64,000 nt of DNA from Oscillospiraceae bacterium (GTDB taxonomy: Bacteria; Bacillota; Clostridia; Oscillospirales; Oscillospiraceae), in assembly GCA_910575695.1 (NCBI GenBank), contig CAJTGJ010000013.1, forward strand, positions 1 through 64,000, in the 5' to 3' direction. The first letter of the stretch is position 1, and every line of letters begins with the position of its first letter. A program made the position numbers and the translations under genes. This document shows, one piece after another, positions 23,982-34,400 of this stretch. Under the pieces are notes generated by a model. That model worked only from the letters and a program-made list of their open reading frames with translations, did not search any database and was not told the DNA's origin.

Positions 23982-25496
23982 TTGGCAAGAAAAAAAGCAG
24001 TGACCGAACCCCAGGAGGAGCAGATGCCTGATGCCGCCGTTCCCATGGAGGACACCTCCGGGGCGGAGTTTGACCCCGGCCCTGCGGAGGATGCGCCCGG
24101 CGGCATGGCCCCCCCCGGCATGGAGGGCAGCGCCCCGGGCGGGGATTTCACCGAGAGCGGGGACAGCGGCGGTGGGGATCTCCCCGTGGGCGATGATATA
24201 TCTTTTGATCCCCCCGCGGATGGAGATGTCCCGCCCGGTGAGGAGCCCGGCCTGGGCATTCTTTCCCCCAGTGATGGAGAGAGCGGCATGGGCGATGTCT
24301 CCGCCGATCCCGATGGGGATGCTGACAGCGAGGACTACGCCGCCCTGCTGGCTGCGGTGAGTCAGGGGGGCATGGAGCCTGTTCCCCTGCCGGAGGATGA
24401 GGGCAGCGGTGAGACGGACATGGACGGCGAGGGCCAGGACAGCAGCCCCGGCGAAATGCCGCCCATGCCCCCGGAGGACTATGCCGGCGCTTTGCCGTCC
24501 GCGTCTGACGGGGAGGACCCCACCGCCGCCACGGGCAGCCCCACCCCCGCCCGAGTCGTGGACCGCCGTACCAACCCCCGGCGGGAGCGCGTACTCACCG
24601 TCGATCCCCGGGCCGAGGTGCTGACCCAGCAGGACCTGGAGGATATCATCTGGCACGAGCTGGAAAATGCCCAGCGCACCGGCCACCTCCTCACCGGCAA
24701 GCTGGGCGGCGTGGAGCGGACGCGGAACGGCATGGACACGGCCATCATCCTCTACAAGGGCGTGAAGGTGCTGGTTCCGCTGAAAGAGATGGGCGTTCAC
24801 ACCGGCTCTGTTCCCAGCGGTCCGGACTACGCTCCCTGGGCGGCGGGGGTGATCCGCGTCCTCAGTGCCCGGCAGAACTCCGACGTGGATTTCATGGTGC
24901 GCGGCTTCGGCGACAGCGAGAGCGGCGGCCGCATCGTGGTGGGAAGCCGGCGGGACGCCATGCGCCGCAAGCGCAGGCGGTTCTACCTGGACACGGATGA
25001 GCTGGGCCGCCACATGATCGAGCAGGGCAGTCTGGTGCAGGCCCGGGTGGTGGCCGTGACGGACAAGGCCCTCCGGCTGGAGGTCTTTGGCGTGGAGTGC
25101 AACGTGGTCGCCAGGGGCATTTCCTGGATGTGGGTGAGCAGCGCCCGGGACAAGCACTATGTAGGTGAGCTGATCCCGGTCCGGGTGACGAAAATTGAGC
25201 GGGACAGCGCGGGCCGCATCGCCATCCGGGTGGACGCCAGGGAGCTTTTCGGCGAAGCCGGGGACAACCTCTCCCAGTGTCAGCTCCAGGGCCGGTATGT
25301 GGGCGAGGTGACGGATGTGCATAAGGGCCGAGTGTTTATCCGGCTCGACATCGGCGTGAACGCCCTTGCCCATGAGTGCCGGGATATGCGTATGCCCGGC
25401 AGAAAGGATACCGTCAGCTTCACCGTCACCCGGCTGGACGAAAAGAACGGCATCGCCATCGGCATCATCACCCGCATCATCAAACAAAATCTGTAA
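23982..25496 (+). CDS. Acidic protein with C-terminal S1-like domains
   Basis: 504 residues from TTG after AAAAGGAGG. Residues about 1-200 are low-complexity, rich in Pro, Gly, Asp and Glu. A basic stretch (VDRRTNPRRERVLTV) follows. The C-terminal half has two S1/OB-like segments (GSLVQARVVAVTDKALRLEV, GRYVGEVTDVHKGRVFIRLD). An S1-type RNA/ssDNA-binding function is likely. Placed between virD4 and an exported membrane protein. Its acidic tail could contact the basic C-terminus of VirD4; that is inference. Confidence 0.75.
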   Translation: MARKKAVTEPQEEQMPDAAVPMEDTSGAEFDPGPAEDAPGGMAPPGMEGSAPGGDFTESGDSGGGDLPVGDDISFDPPADGDVPPGEEPGLGILSPSDGESGMGDVSADPDGDADSEDYAALLAAVSQGGMEPVPLPEDEGSGETDMDGEGQDSSPGEMPPMPPEDYAGALPSASDGEDPTAATGSPTPARVVDRRTNPRRERVLTVDPRAEVLTQQDLEDIIWHELENAQRTGHLLTGKLGGVERTRNGMDTAIILYKGVKVLVPLKEMGVHTGSVPSGPDYAPWAAGVIRVLSARQNSDVDFMVRGFGDSESGGRIVVGSRRDAMRRKRRRFYLDTDELGRHMIEQGSLVQARVVAVTDKALRLEVFGVECNVVARGISWMWVSSARDKHYVGELIPVRVTKIERDSAGRIAIRVDARELFGEAGDNLSQCQLQGRYVGEVTDVHKGRVFIRLDIGVNALAHECRDMRMPGRKDTVSFTVTRLDEKNGIAIGIITRIIKQNL

Positions 25497-25511
25497 AAGG
25501 AGCTGCTTTTT

Positions 25512-26669
25512 ATGAAGCTGAAGTACATCAAACGCATGGCGCTGTGTCTGGCGCTGACGCTGGCCCTCAGCGTCAGCGCCTTTGCCTCCGCTGTGCCGGA
25601 AAATCTGGTGGTGGAGAACCTGAACGGCCAGCAGCGCATCACCAAGACCTATGTGCTCCCGCCCGACACCGACCCGGAGATCTTGAAAGAGCCGTCGTTT
25701 GATTACGACGGCTTTACCTATACCTGGGCCTTCACCACCAAGGAGGAGCACACCTTTCTGGAGTCCAAAACCGCCACCCAAACAGTGACGGTGGAGACGG
25801 CCAAGAAGGACCTCAATACCATCCTGGAGCAGCTGGCCCCCACGCTTCCCTATGACGATGGAGAGTACACGGGTGAGCTGGCCCTGGACCACACCACCCT
25901 GTCCACCGTGGCGTCGGGCTACACCACCCAGCGGGGCTCCATCACCGCCACCAAGACCATCGGCCCCCTGGACCGCAACGATATGTCCTACATCCCGGCC
26001 ACCACCACGAAGAACGGCCGCACCCTCTCCCTGGTCAACGTGGATTGGCAGGTCATCGGCTCCGATGTGGTGGGGGATATGATGGCCCCCTGCTCCTATC
26101 AGGCGGTCGCCACCTATTCCGCCGCTACCAGCAGCCAGGTCGCCACAGGCTATGTCACCACCGCCGAGTACAAGGGCGAGGTGGTGGCGGAGGGCGTGGA
26201 AAACATCACCTATACGGTGGTCTATGTGGGCAGCGAGATCGTCCCGGCGGAACCCGATCCCACTGAGCCTGTCGAGCGGGCCTATCCGTCCTTCTTCCTG
26301 CCCATGGCCGTCATCGGCGGCGTCCTGCTCCTGGCGGCATTGGCGGCGCTGGGCGTGTTCGGCGTCCGCCTGTTCCGGCACAGGAAGAACGTCTATGTGT
26401 ACGTCCCCGGCGACAGTCCCCGGGACTACAAGCTGATCGCCAAGTTCCGGGCGGAGCCGGACAGGCCGGAGGTCGATATTCGGAACATGACCCCCTACCC
26501 CAATACCACCATTGCGGTGGAGATCAAGCGGCCCCTGGCAAAGCAGCTGGTGGGCCAGACCTTCACCGTCCACCACCGCACTGCGGACTACACCTATACC
26601 GTCCTCCGGGACAGCCCGGCGGATTGGCACGAGTTTGACCCCACAGAGGAAAAGGAGGATGCCATTTGA
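25512..26669 (+). CDS. Exported single-pass membrane protein of the T4SS region
   Basis: 385 residues, RBS AAAAGGAG. Signal peptide ending SAFAS (about residue 27), an extracellular beta-rich Thr-rich domain to about residue 255, a transmembrane helix (FFLPMAVIGGVLLLAALAAL), and a cytoplasmic domain of about 100 residues. The cytoplasmic part has PYPNTTIAVEIKRPLAKQLV, which recalls the anti-sigma or signalling-type tail of some surface sensors. No named domain. Its stop overlaps the sortase start by 4 bp, so the two are coupled. It could be a receptor-like scaffold for the sortase module. Confidence 0.75.
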   Translation: MKLKYIKRMALCLALTLALSVSAFASAVPENLVVENLNGQQRITKTYVLPPDTDPEILKEPSFDYDGFTYTWAFTTKEEHTFLESKTATQTVTVETAKKDLNTILEQLAPTLPYDDGEYTGELALDHTTLSTVASGYTTQRGSITATKTIGPLDRNDMSYIPATTTKNGRTLSLVNVDWQVIGSDVVGDMMAPCSYQAVATYSAATSSQVATGYVTTAEYKGEVVAEGVENITYTVVYVGSEIVPAEPDPTEPVERAYPSFFLPMAVIGGVLLLAALAALGVFGVRLFRHRKNVYVYVPGDSPRDYKLIAKFRAEPDRPEVDIRNMTPYPNTTIAVEIKRPLAKQLVGQTFTVHHRTADYTYTVLRDSPADWHEFDPTEEKEDAI

Positions 26670-27517
26670 AACACATCGGAAAAATCGCGGGCCTGGCGCT
26701 GTCCGCCGTGATGGCGCTGACCATGACCGCCCCGGCCTTTGCGTCGGATTACAGCTTTACCACCACGGCCCTCCAGGATTACTACAACAGCACCAGCTAT
26801 GAGGACGTCTACGGCTCCCAGTACAACTATGGCGGGCGCAACGTGGTGGACTACGACATCCCCGAGCTGGAGTACGGCCGCATGAGTACCACCATGACCG
26901 GCGTGATGGAGCGGACCATCCTGCCAGGGCTCCAGCAGGTCGTGGCATCCACGGACGGCTCCGGCTACGGCCTGGGCGGCGAGAACGGCGGCGGTGGCGG
27001 CCCCCTCACGGAACTGGTGCTGGATGACGGCACGGGCGCGGGTTCCGGCTCCACGGTGCCGGTGATCCCCGACACCCCGCAGATCACGGTCCCCAACTCC
27101 CCCGCCTACACCAGCGTCCAGGGCATGGCCTACAAGGACGGCAGCATCGGCACGCTGAAGATCGCCAAACTGGGCATCAGCGTGAAGGTCTGGGAGGGTG
27201 AGTCCACCACCAGCATGGCCAAGGGTGTGGGCCACTACAGCTCCACCTCTGCCTGGGATGGCAATGTCGGTTTGGCTGGGCACAACCGGGGGGCCAAGTA
27301 CAACATCGGCACCATCAAAAATCTGGTGGCCGGCGACACCATCACCTACACCACCATGTATGGCACCCGTACCTATCAGGTGACGTCGGTGAAAACCATC
27401 ACCAACACCGACTGGAGCTATCTCCAGGGCACCGCCGACAACCGCATCACCATCACCACCTGCCTGGAGAACCATCCGGAGAGCCGGGTCTGCGTCCAGG
27501 CTGTGGAGGTGAAGTGA
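26666..27517 (+). CDS. Sortase (class D-like transpeptidase)
   Basis: 283 residues from TTG after AAAAGGAGG. N-terminal signal peptide (APAFA about residue 26), Gly-rich linker, then a sortase domain (about 150-283). Catalytic residues are visible: His206 in GLAGHNRG, Cys266 in ITITTC and Arg274 in ESRVCV. Sortases cleave LPxTG-type signals and attach proteins to the cell wall. The natural substrate here is the giant protein at 28428-35696 that ends in LPKTGY. Anchoring seems to be by signal peptide rather than a retained helix, unless cleavage fails. High confidence for family. Confidence 0.92.
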   Translation: MKHIGKIAGLALSAVMALTMTAPAFASDYSFTTTALQDYYNSTSYEDVYGSQYNYGGRNVVDYDIPELEYGRMSTTMTGVMERTILPGLQQVVASTDGSGYGLGGENGGGGGPLTELVLDDGTGAGSGSTVPVIPDTPQITVPNSPAYTSVQGMAYKDGSIGTLKIAKLGISVKVWEGESTTSMAKGVGHYSSTSAWDGNVGLAGHNRGAKYNIGTIKNLVAGDTITYTTMYGTRTYQVTSVKTITNTDWSYLQGTADNRITITTCLENHPESRVCVQAVEVK

Positions 27518-27561
27518 CCAAGCCCCAGGAAAAAAATTTTTGCCGGGGGCCTCCCAATTTG

Positions 27562-27590
27562 TTGAAAACCGCATTCTCCGTTTGTATAAG
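27562..27590 (+). promoter_or_regulatory. Promoter of the cysteine peptidase gene
   Basis: TTGAAA (27562-27567), 17 bp, TATAAG (27585-27590), 50 bp before the ATG at 27641 with RBS AAAGGAGG. Confidence 0.6.
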
Positions 27591-27640
27591 GAAGTATACC
27601 GGCCTCTCTGGGACCGGAACAATACAAAGGAGGTCTTTTT

Positions 27641-28354
27641 ATGCGGCAAAGGATGTTTACCCTCTTGGCAGGGATGGCCCTGGGCATGGTCCTGCTCAGC
27701 GGTGGCTACGCCGCCAGTACTGCCCTCACCGCCACCGTCAGCAACCAGCCCATCTATGTAGACGGCCAGCGGGTATACCTCACCGCCTATCATATCGGCG
27801 GGAACAACTTCGTGAAGCTCCGAGACATCGGACAGGCCGTGGGCTTCAATGTCTATTGGGACGGGACGGTGCAAATCGAGAGCGATAAGCCCTATACCGG
27901 GGTCATCCCCTCCAGTCAGACGCCTGTACCCACCCAGCTGATCCCAACCGTCCCCACCGAAGCCAGTGCGCAGGCAGCCATCAAGGCTCTGCGGGACACC
28001 TATCCCCACGGAACGGCTTACCCCACGCCCTACCGGCCCAACAATCCTCTCTCCAGGCCCTATACCAACTGCGACCACTGTGCCGGCTGGGCCATGCTGT
28101 GCAGCGATGCGGCCTTTGGCGATTTACCCTGGCGGTATCAGACCGCCCCGGCCTGGAGCGATATCCGGGCGGGGGACCTGGTTCGGTACGACAATTCCTA
28201 TGGCGGCCATGTTGTGGTCGTGGTGGACAAGACGGACGAATACATCCTCGTCACCGAGAGCGGCGCCAACAATAAGGTCCGCTGGAGTGGACAGTATTTC
28301 AAGTGGTGGCTGGAGGAACAGCCCGGCTATGCCCGTTGGACACGGTATCCCTAA
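27641..28354 (+). CDS. Exported cysteine peptidase with stalk domain
   Basis: 237 residues. Signal peptide to about residue 25. Then a copper-amine-oxidase N-terminal-like stalk domain (NFVKLRDIGQAVGFNVYWDG, about 55-75), which usually mediates surface interactions rather than catalysis. A Pro/Thr linker and a C-terminal NlpC/CHAP-type cysteine peptidase domain follow (about 140-237: CDHCAGWAML with the likely nucleophile Cys, and GGHVVVVVDK with the His). Probably cleaves peptidoglycan to open the wall for the T4SS or to expose sorting sites. Lies between sortase and its putative substrate. Confidence 0.82.
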   Translation: MRQRMFTLLAGMALGMVLLSGGYAASTALTATVSNQPIYVDGQRVYLTAYHIGGNNFVKLRDIGQAVGFNVYWDGTVQIESDKPYTGVIPSSQTPVPTQLIPTVPTEASAQAAIKALRDTYPHGTAYPTPYRPNNPLSRPYTNCDHCAGWAMLCSDAAFGDLPWRYQTAPAWSDIRAGDLVRYDNSYGGHVVVVVDKTDEYILVTESGANNKVRWSGQYFKWWLEEQPGYARWTRYP

Positions 28355-28372
28355 TTTAATCATCTGACATCG

Positions 28373-28404
28373 AAAGGCCAGACTGTACCCACAGTCTGGC
28401 CTTT
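28373..28404. terminator. Perfect 14-bp hairpin before the giant surface protein gene
   Basis: AAAGGCCAGACTGT (28373-28386) and ACAGTCTGGCCTTT (28391-28404) with a 4-nt loop and only TTT on the 3' side. A partial terminator or processing site that may set lower expression of the adhesin. Confidence 0.6.
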
Positions 28405-28427
28405 CCTCGTACAAGGAGGACGATATT

Positions 28428-31400
28428 TTGAAGCACAAATTCTTTCAGCGCGCCTTGGCCATGCTTTTGGCCCTGGTGTGCGTCATGGGCATTCTGCCCT
28501 TGTCCGCATTTGCCGCCGGGGGAAGCGCCCCCAGTTCCATCACCCAGCGGTCCTCCGCCTACATGACCATCGGCGGGCGGTCCGTCCGCTATAAGGCGGC
28601 CAGCAGCACCATCAACAACGTGGGCCTGCCATATGTGTTCAACGAGCAGGTGGACGTACCCGGTTACGGAACGACCCGCGCCCTGTGCGCCTACCAGCAC
28701 GGCACCTTGGGTCCCGCAGCCAACGGCCAGAAGTGGAACTTCAAGAGCGAGGTCAACAGCGCCTCCCTGAAGGTGCTGCTGACCTATATCTATTCCTACA
28801 CCTATGGGGACTTTGAGGCCGCGGGCGACGCCGTCGGTCTGGAGCACTGGAACCAGTATTGGTCCAACATCTGGTTCCTTGTGGCGCAGGCCATGTCCTG
28901 GTACTACGAGCACGGTATCATCAAAGATGTGACCAGCGACCGGGAGGGCTTCATTGAGCAGGCCAGCGAGGAGTTCGTTGCGGCCATGCGGCTCTACCAT
29001 CAGACCTACGGCCAGTCCAGCTGGATCACCAACTGGGACGCCATCGGCACCCATTCCATCATAGACAGCACCGATGGCGGGGCCACCGGCGTTTCCGCCT
29101 ACGATTACGTCTCCACCGGCGTCAATCTGGTGCTGGATCATCCCGAATACTTCCACGATTACCACCTGTGGATCTATGAGTGGGACAGTACGCAGCCCTG
29201 GAAGCTGACGGGCCAGTCCGGCACTCCCATGCAGCGGCTGCTCATTGCCGTGCCGGAGGAACGGACAGAAGAGGAGGACACTGTTCAGCTGACAGTAAAA
29301 AAGCTGGAAGCCGGTACAAATAAGCCTCTTCCCGGCGTCACCTTCAAAGTCGAGAATTCCGCTGACCCTGCCGCATTCTCTGTCACGCGGCAGACCGGCT
29401 CCGATGGAACGTTTACCCTCACTGCTGAGGCAGACCATCTCACAGCCGGCCAGTATCTCATCACCGAAGAGGCCGCGCCCGAGGGCTATGTGGCCCAGAC
29501 TGCCTCCCAGTTGGTGACAGTCCTGCCCAACGGCTCCGCCAACAGTGTGTTCACTTTCTTTAATGAGCCGACCACGACAACGACTACTCCCGGCACCGGC
29601 TCCATTCGCAAGGTAAACGCGGACAACCCCACTGAGGGCATTCCCGGCGCGGTTATCCGCATCACTTCGGTCAAGCTGGATGATGGCGGCAGCTTTGTCA
29701 GCGAGTACACCACCAAGGACGGCGGCTATATTTTGAAGGAGGATCTGGATTTCTCCCAGCTCCCCACCGGAAGCTATATCGCCGAGGAGATCACTCCGCC
29801 GGAGGGGTTCATCCTGAGCTCTGATGTGTCCAAGGTCAAGCAGCCCTTTGTGTGGGACGGCGAGCACGACATCAGCCTGATTTTTGAAAACAGCGCGAAA
29901 GTTCGTGTGCAGCTGAAGAAGGTGGACGAGAGCAACGCCCCCCTTCCCGGGGCTGTTTTTGTTATCCTGCGGGACGGCCAGGTGATCGGCACCGAGGAAA
30001 CTCAGCCCGACGGCACCATCACCGTGTCCAACGTCAGCGAGGGGTACTATGAGTTCCGTGAGGTAAGTGCCCCGTCTGGCTTCGACTGCGACCGCTCCCC
30101 CGTGGGCGTCCATGTGGAGGCCAAGGACCTTCAGGGTGAACAGACCATCGTGGTCACCAAAATGAACCATCACAAGCGTTCCCTGACCATCACCAAGCGG
30201 AACACCGAGACCGGCGACCCCGTTCCCGGCACCTCTTTCCATATCCGGGGTGTGAACCTGGGCTATGAAAACGACGTGGTGACGGGCGCCGACGGCAAGG
30301 TGACCATCTCCGATATGCCTTCCGGCTGCTACGAAATCGAAGAGACAGACGTACCCGCGCCCTATATCCTGGACACCAACAACCGTAAGACCGTCTGGAT
30401 CGACGCCGAAAAGGACCAGGATGTGGTGGTTGATTTTGTCAACTCCACCCGGCCCGGCCTGCGGCTGCTGAAAATTGACGCTCAGACCGGCGAGCCTCTT
30501 TCCCAGGTCCAGTTCCGCATCAGAGAGGTCAACGGCGGCTATAACGAGCTGCACTTCACCAACGCCGAGGGCCTGATCGTGCTGGAAGGGCTGAACCCCG
30601 GGGCCTATACCGTGCAAGAAACGAAGCCCAAGAATGGCTGGGTGGCGGATGATACCGTCCACACCGTCTACCTGGAGGAGAATAAGACCACCACCCTTGA
30701 ACTGAAAAACCTGCGCAAGCCGGATCTGTATGTCAAGAAGGTGGACAGCATCACGGGCAGCCCCATCAAGGGCGTTAAATTCCAAATCTGGCGCGGGTCT
30801 GACGACACCCAGAGCGGCGAGTATAACGACCTGGGCACCTTCTACACTGATGAGCAGGGCCAGATCCATCTGGTTCGGGTCAATACCGGGTGGTACAAGA
30901 TCCAGGAGCTGGAACCCGCCCCCGGCTACACCATCAAAGAACCGGCTATCCAGGAGATTTATATGGAGGCCGGAAAGGACCACACCGTCACCTTTGAGAA
31001 CACCCCCAAGAACGCGATAGTGGTCGAGAAGTATGATTCCGTCACTCATCAGGCCCTGCCCGGGTGTACCTTCCAGCTGAGGTATCTGGGCGGCGCATCC
31101 GGCACAGGCGGCACCGTCATCGGCCAGAAGGTGACGGGGAACAACGGCATCGCCATGTGGACCGGGTTGAATCCCGGGTCCTATATCGTGGAAGAGGTCG
31201 ATCCAGCGGACGGATATAACATCATAAATGCCTCTGAAACCGTATTCTTGGCCGATGATGGTGAGCAGAGCGTGGTCACTGTCCGGTTCAACAATTCCCC
31301 TAACGGCTCCCTCCTGATCCGGAAGGTGTGCGCCACAAATCCCTCTGTCACCCTCCAGAACGCCGAGTTCAAAGTGACCTATGCGGACGGCACCCTCATC

Positions 31401-34400
31401 GGCGATAGCAACGGCATTTTCAGGTCCGACGAAAACGGCGAGGTGCTGATTGACGACCTGAAGCCGGGCTCCAGCGTGGTGGTCACCGAGGTGCGGGCCC
31501 CTGCGGGTTTCCTCATCGACACCCAGAGCGTCACCGTTCAGATCAAGGAAGGCCGCACCATGTCCGTGGTCATGAAAAACCAGCCCAAAGGAAAACTGAT
31601 TATTCAGAAGCGGGACAGCCAGACCAACGAGGTCCTGCCCGGCGCTGAGTTCCGGGTCACCACCGCCGCCGGCTGCGAGGTTGGTCTGGACGGCGTGATT
31701 GGCACTTCCTCCCTGACCCAGAACGGCATTTTCACCACCGACAGCCAGGGCGAGATCCGCATTTCCAACCTCGTCCCCGGCGCATATGTCATCAATGAAA
31801 TCAAAGCCCCGGGCGGCGGGTATGTCATTGACACCCCCTCCACCAACGTGGTCATCGGGCAGGGCGGCGACACCCAGACAGTGGTGATTAAAAACACCAA
31901 GAAGGGTCAGTTGATCGTCGAGAAGTACGATAAGATCACGAAGCAGCCCCTGGCCGGTGCGCAGTTCAAAATCATGACGGCCAATGGGGAGCTCACCCCC
32001 GACAATGAGGGGCTCACCAGCTCCAACGGCCTCTATACCACCGACCAGAACGGCCAAATTGTGTTGTCCAAGCTCCTGCCCAACACCTATGTGGTTTCTG
32101 AGGAACGTGCCCCGGACAATTACCGCAAGGACCCCACCCCGCAGACGGTCGTAGTCAATGCCGGGGACACGCAGACGGTTCGCTTTTATGACGACCCCCT
32201 CTGTACCCTCACCATTTTGAAGCGGGATGCCGTCACCAAGAAGCCCCTGAAGGGCGCTGAGTTCCTGGTCCGGGACAGCTCCGGCCATGTGATTGGTCCC
32301 AACAATGGCCTCTACACCACCGGCACCGACGGCACCGTGACCGTCACCGGGTTGGCCCCCAATTCCACGGTGGTGGTGTCTGAGAAACGGGCTCCCACAG
32401 GCTACATCCTCGATGAGACTCCCAAAAACATCGTGGTGCGCTCCGGCGTGGCCAACAGCCTGATTTTTGATAACGAGCCTGGAACCACCCTCATAATCCG
32501 GAAATTCGTCGAGGGCACCGAGAACGAGCCCCTGTCTGGCGTGGCCTTTAAGGTCGTGGACGGCGCTGGGGCGGCGGTTGGTCCCGGCGATGGCGTCTAT
32601 TATACTGATAAGGCGGGCGAAATCGTCCTGGAGGGCATCGAGCCCGGCACAACAGTGAAGGTGCGCGAAATCAAGACCGTGGAGGGCTATGTCCTCGATG
32701 GCACCCCCCAGGACATCAAAATCAAGGGCGGCGAGGTGCAACAGCTCACATTTTGGAACAAAAAGGCGGGCACACTGGTCATCGAGAAAAAGGATTCTGT
32801 GTCCGGGGCATTCATTTCCGGCGCCCAGTTCCAATTGACGTATGCCAATGGCGGCTACGTTGACAATATCAATGGTCATTTGTCCTCCAACGGCCTGTAT
32901 ACCACAAACGATAAGGGCCAGATCCGCATTGAGGGCATCGTGGGCACCGTGGTCGCCAAGGAGGTCAAGGCAGCCCCCGGCTATGTGATCGACCAGTCCA
33001 CTCAGGTACAGACTGTCACAGTCAACCCCCTGGACACGCAGACACTCACCTTCCTCAACGAGCCCCTGTGCTCCCTCACCATCACGAAACTGGATTCCGT
33101 CACCGGGAAGCCCGTGCCCAACACTTCCTTCGCGGTGAAGGACGGCAACGGGAACGTGCTGGCCCGCTGCACCACCGGGCAGGATGGCACTGCCACTGTC
33201 ACCGGCCTCGTGCCCAACAGCACCGTGGTCGTGGTGGAGACCAAAGTACCCTCGGGCTATGTGCTCAACACCACGCCCCAGACCATCATCGTGAAAAACG
33301 GCTCCAACACCCTCACCGGCAGCTCCGGCACCGTGACCACCCCAGGTACGAATCCTGGCGGCAGCACTGTCGTCAATCCGGGCAGCAATACCGGCACCAG
33401 CAATGGCAACGACCTCACCTTTGAGAACGAGCCCAAGCAGACCTTGACCATTCACAAGTACATCGAGGGCACGAAAAACGAGCCTTTGGCCGGTGTGACC
33501 TTCAAACTGGTGGACGGCTCCGGCACTCCTGTGGGCTCCAGCGACGGCACCTTTATCACCGACAGCAAGGGAGAGATCGTGGTGGAGGGCCTGGAGCCCG
33601 GAACCACTATCACCGCCCAGGAGGTCAAGACCGTGGACGGTTTTGTGCTCGACGGCACCCCGAAATCTGTGAAGATCAAGGCAGGCCAAGGCGCTCCCTC
33701 CCTCACCTTCTGGAACGCCAGGGCGGGCGAACTCATTATCCGCAAGCTGGACAAGGCCACCGGGAAGCCCCTCGCCGGGGTGGAATTTGAGCTGACCTAC
33801 GCGGGCGGCGGCTACGTCGATAACGCGGACGGCCATTTGAGCAGCAACGGCCTGTATACCACCGACGCCCATGGGGAAATTCACATCTCTGGCGTGACCG
33901 GGACCATCGTGGTAAAGGAGACTCGGACCATCGACGGGTACACCATCGACCCCGCCACTCAGACGCAGACGGTAAAGGTCAACCCCCAGGATACGCAAAC
34001 GCTGACCTTCTACAACGCCCCCAAGCAGACTTTGACCATCCAGAAGTATGTGGACGGCACCACCGACCCCATCCAGGGCGTGACCTTCCTTGTCACCGAC
34101 AGCTCCGGGCAGGTGCTGGGTCCCAACAACGGCGAGTATATCACCGACCGTAATGGCCGCATTGTAATCACCGACCTGACCCCCGGAACCACCATCACAG
34201 CCAAGGAGACCAAGACCGTTGGCGGCTATGTGCTGGATACCACGCCCCAGTCCATCCTCATCAAGAGCGGCGTGGCTCAGACCCTGACCTTCTTCAACAA
34301 GGCCGAGGGCGGGCTGGAGCTGATCAAGGTGTCCGCCAGCGACAAATCCCAGCGCATCCCCAACGTGACCTTTGAGATCCGGGAGATGGACGGCGGGCTG

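Noticed and set aside
23553-26630. 1025-codon minus-strand frame
   Set aside because: Shadow of virD4, the S1-like protein and the membrane protein; composition is low-complexity and no RBS or motif supports it.
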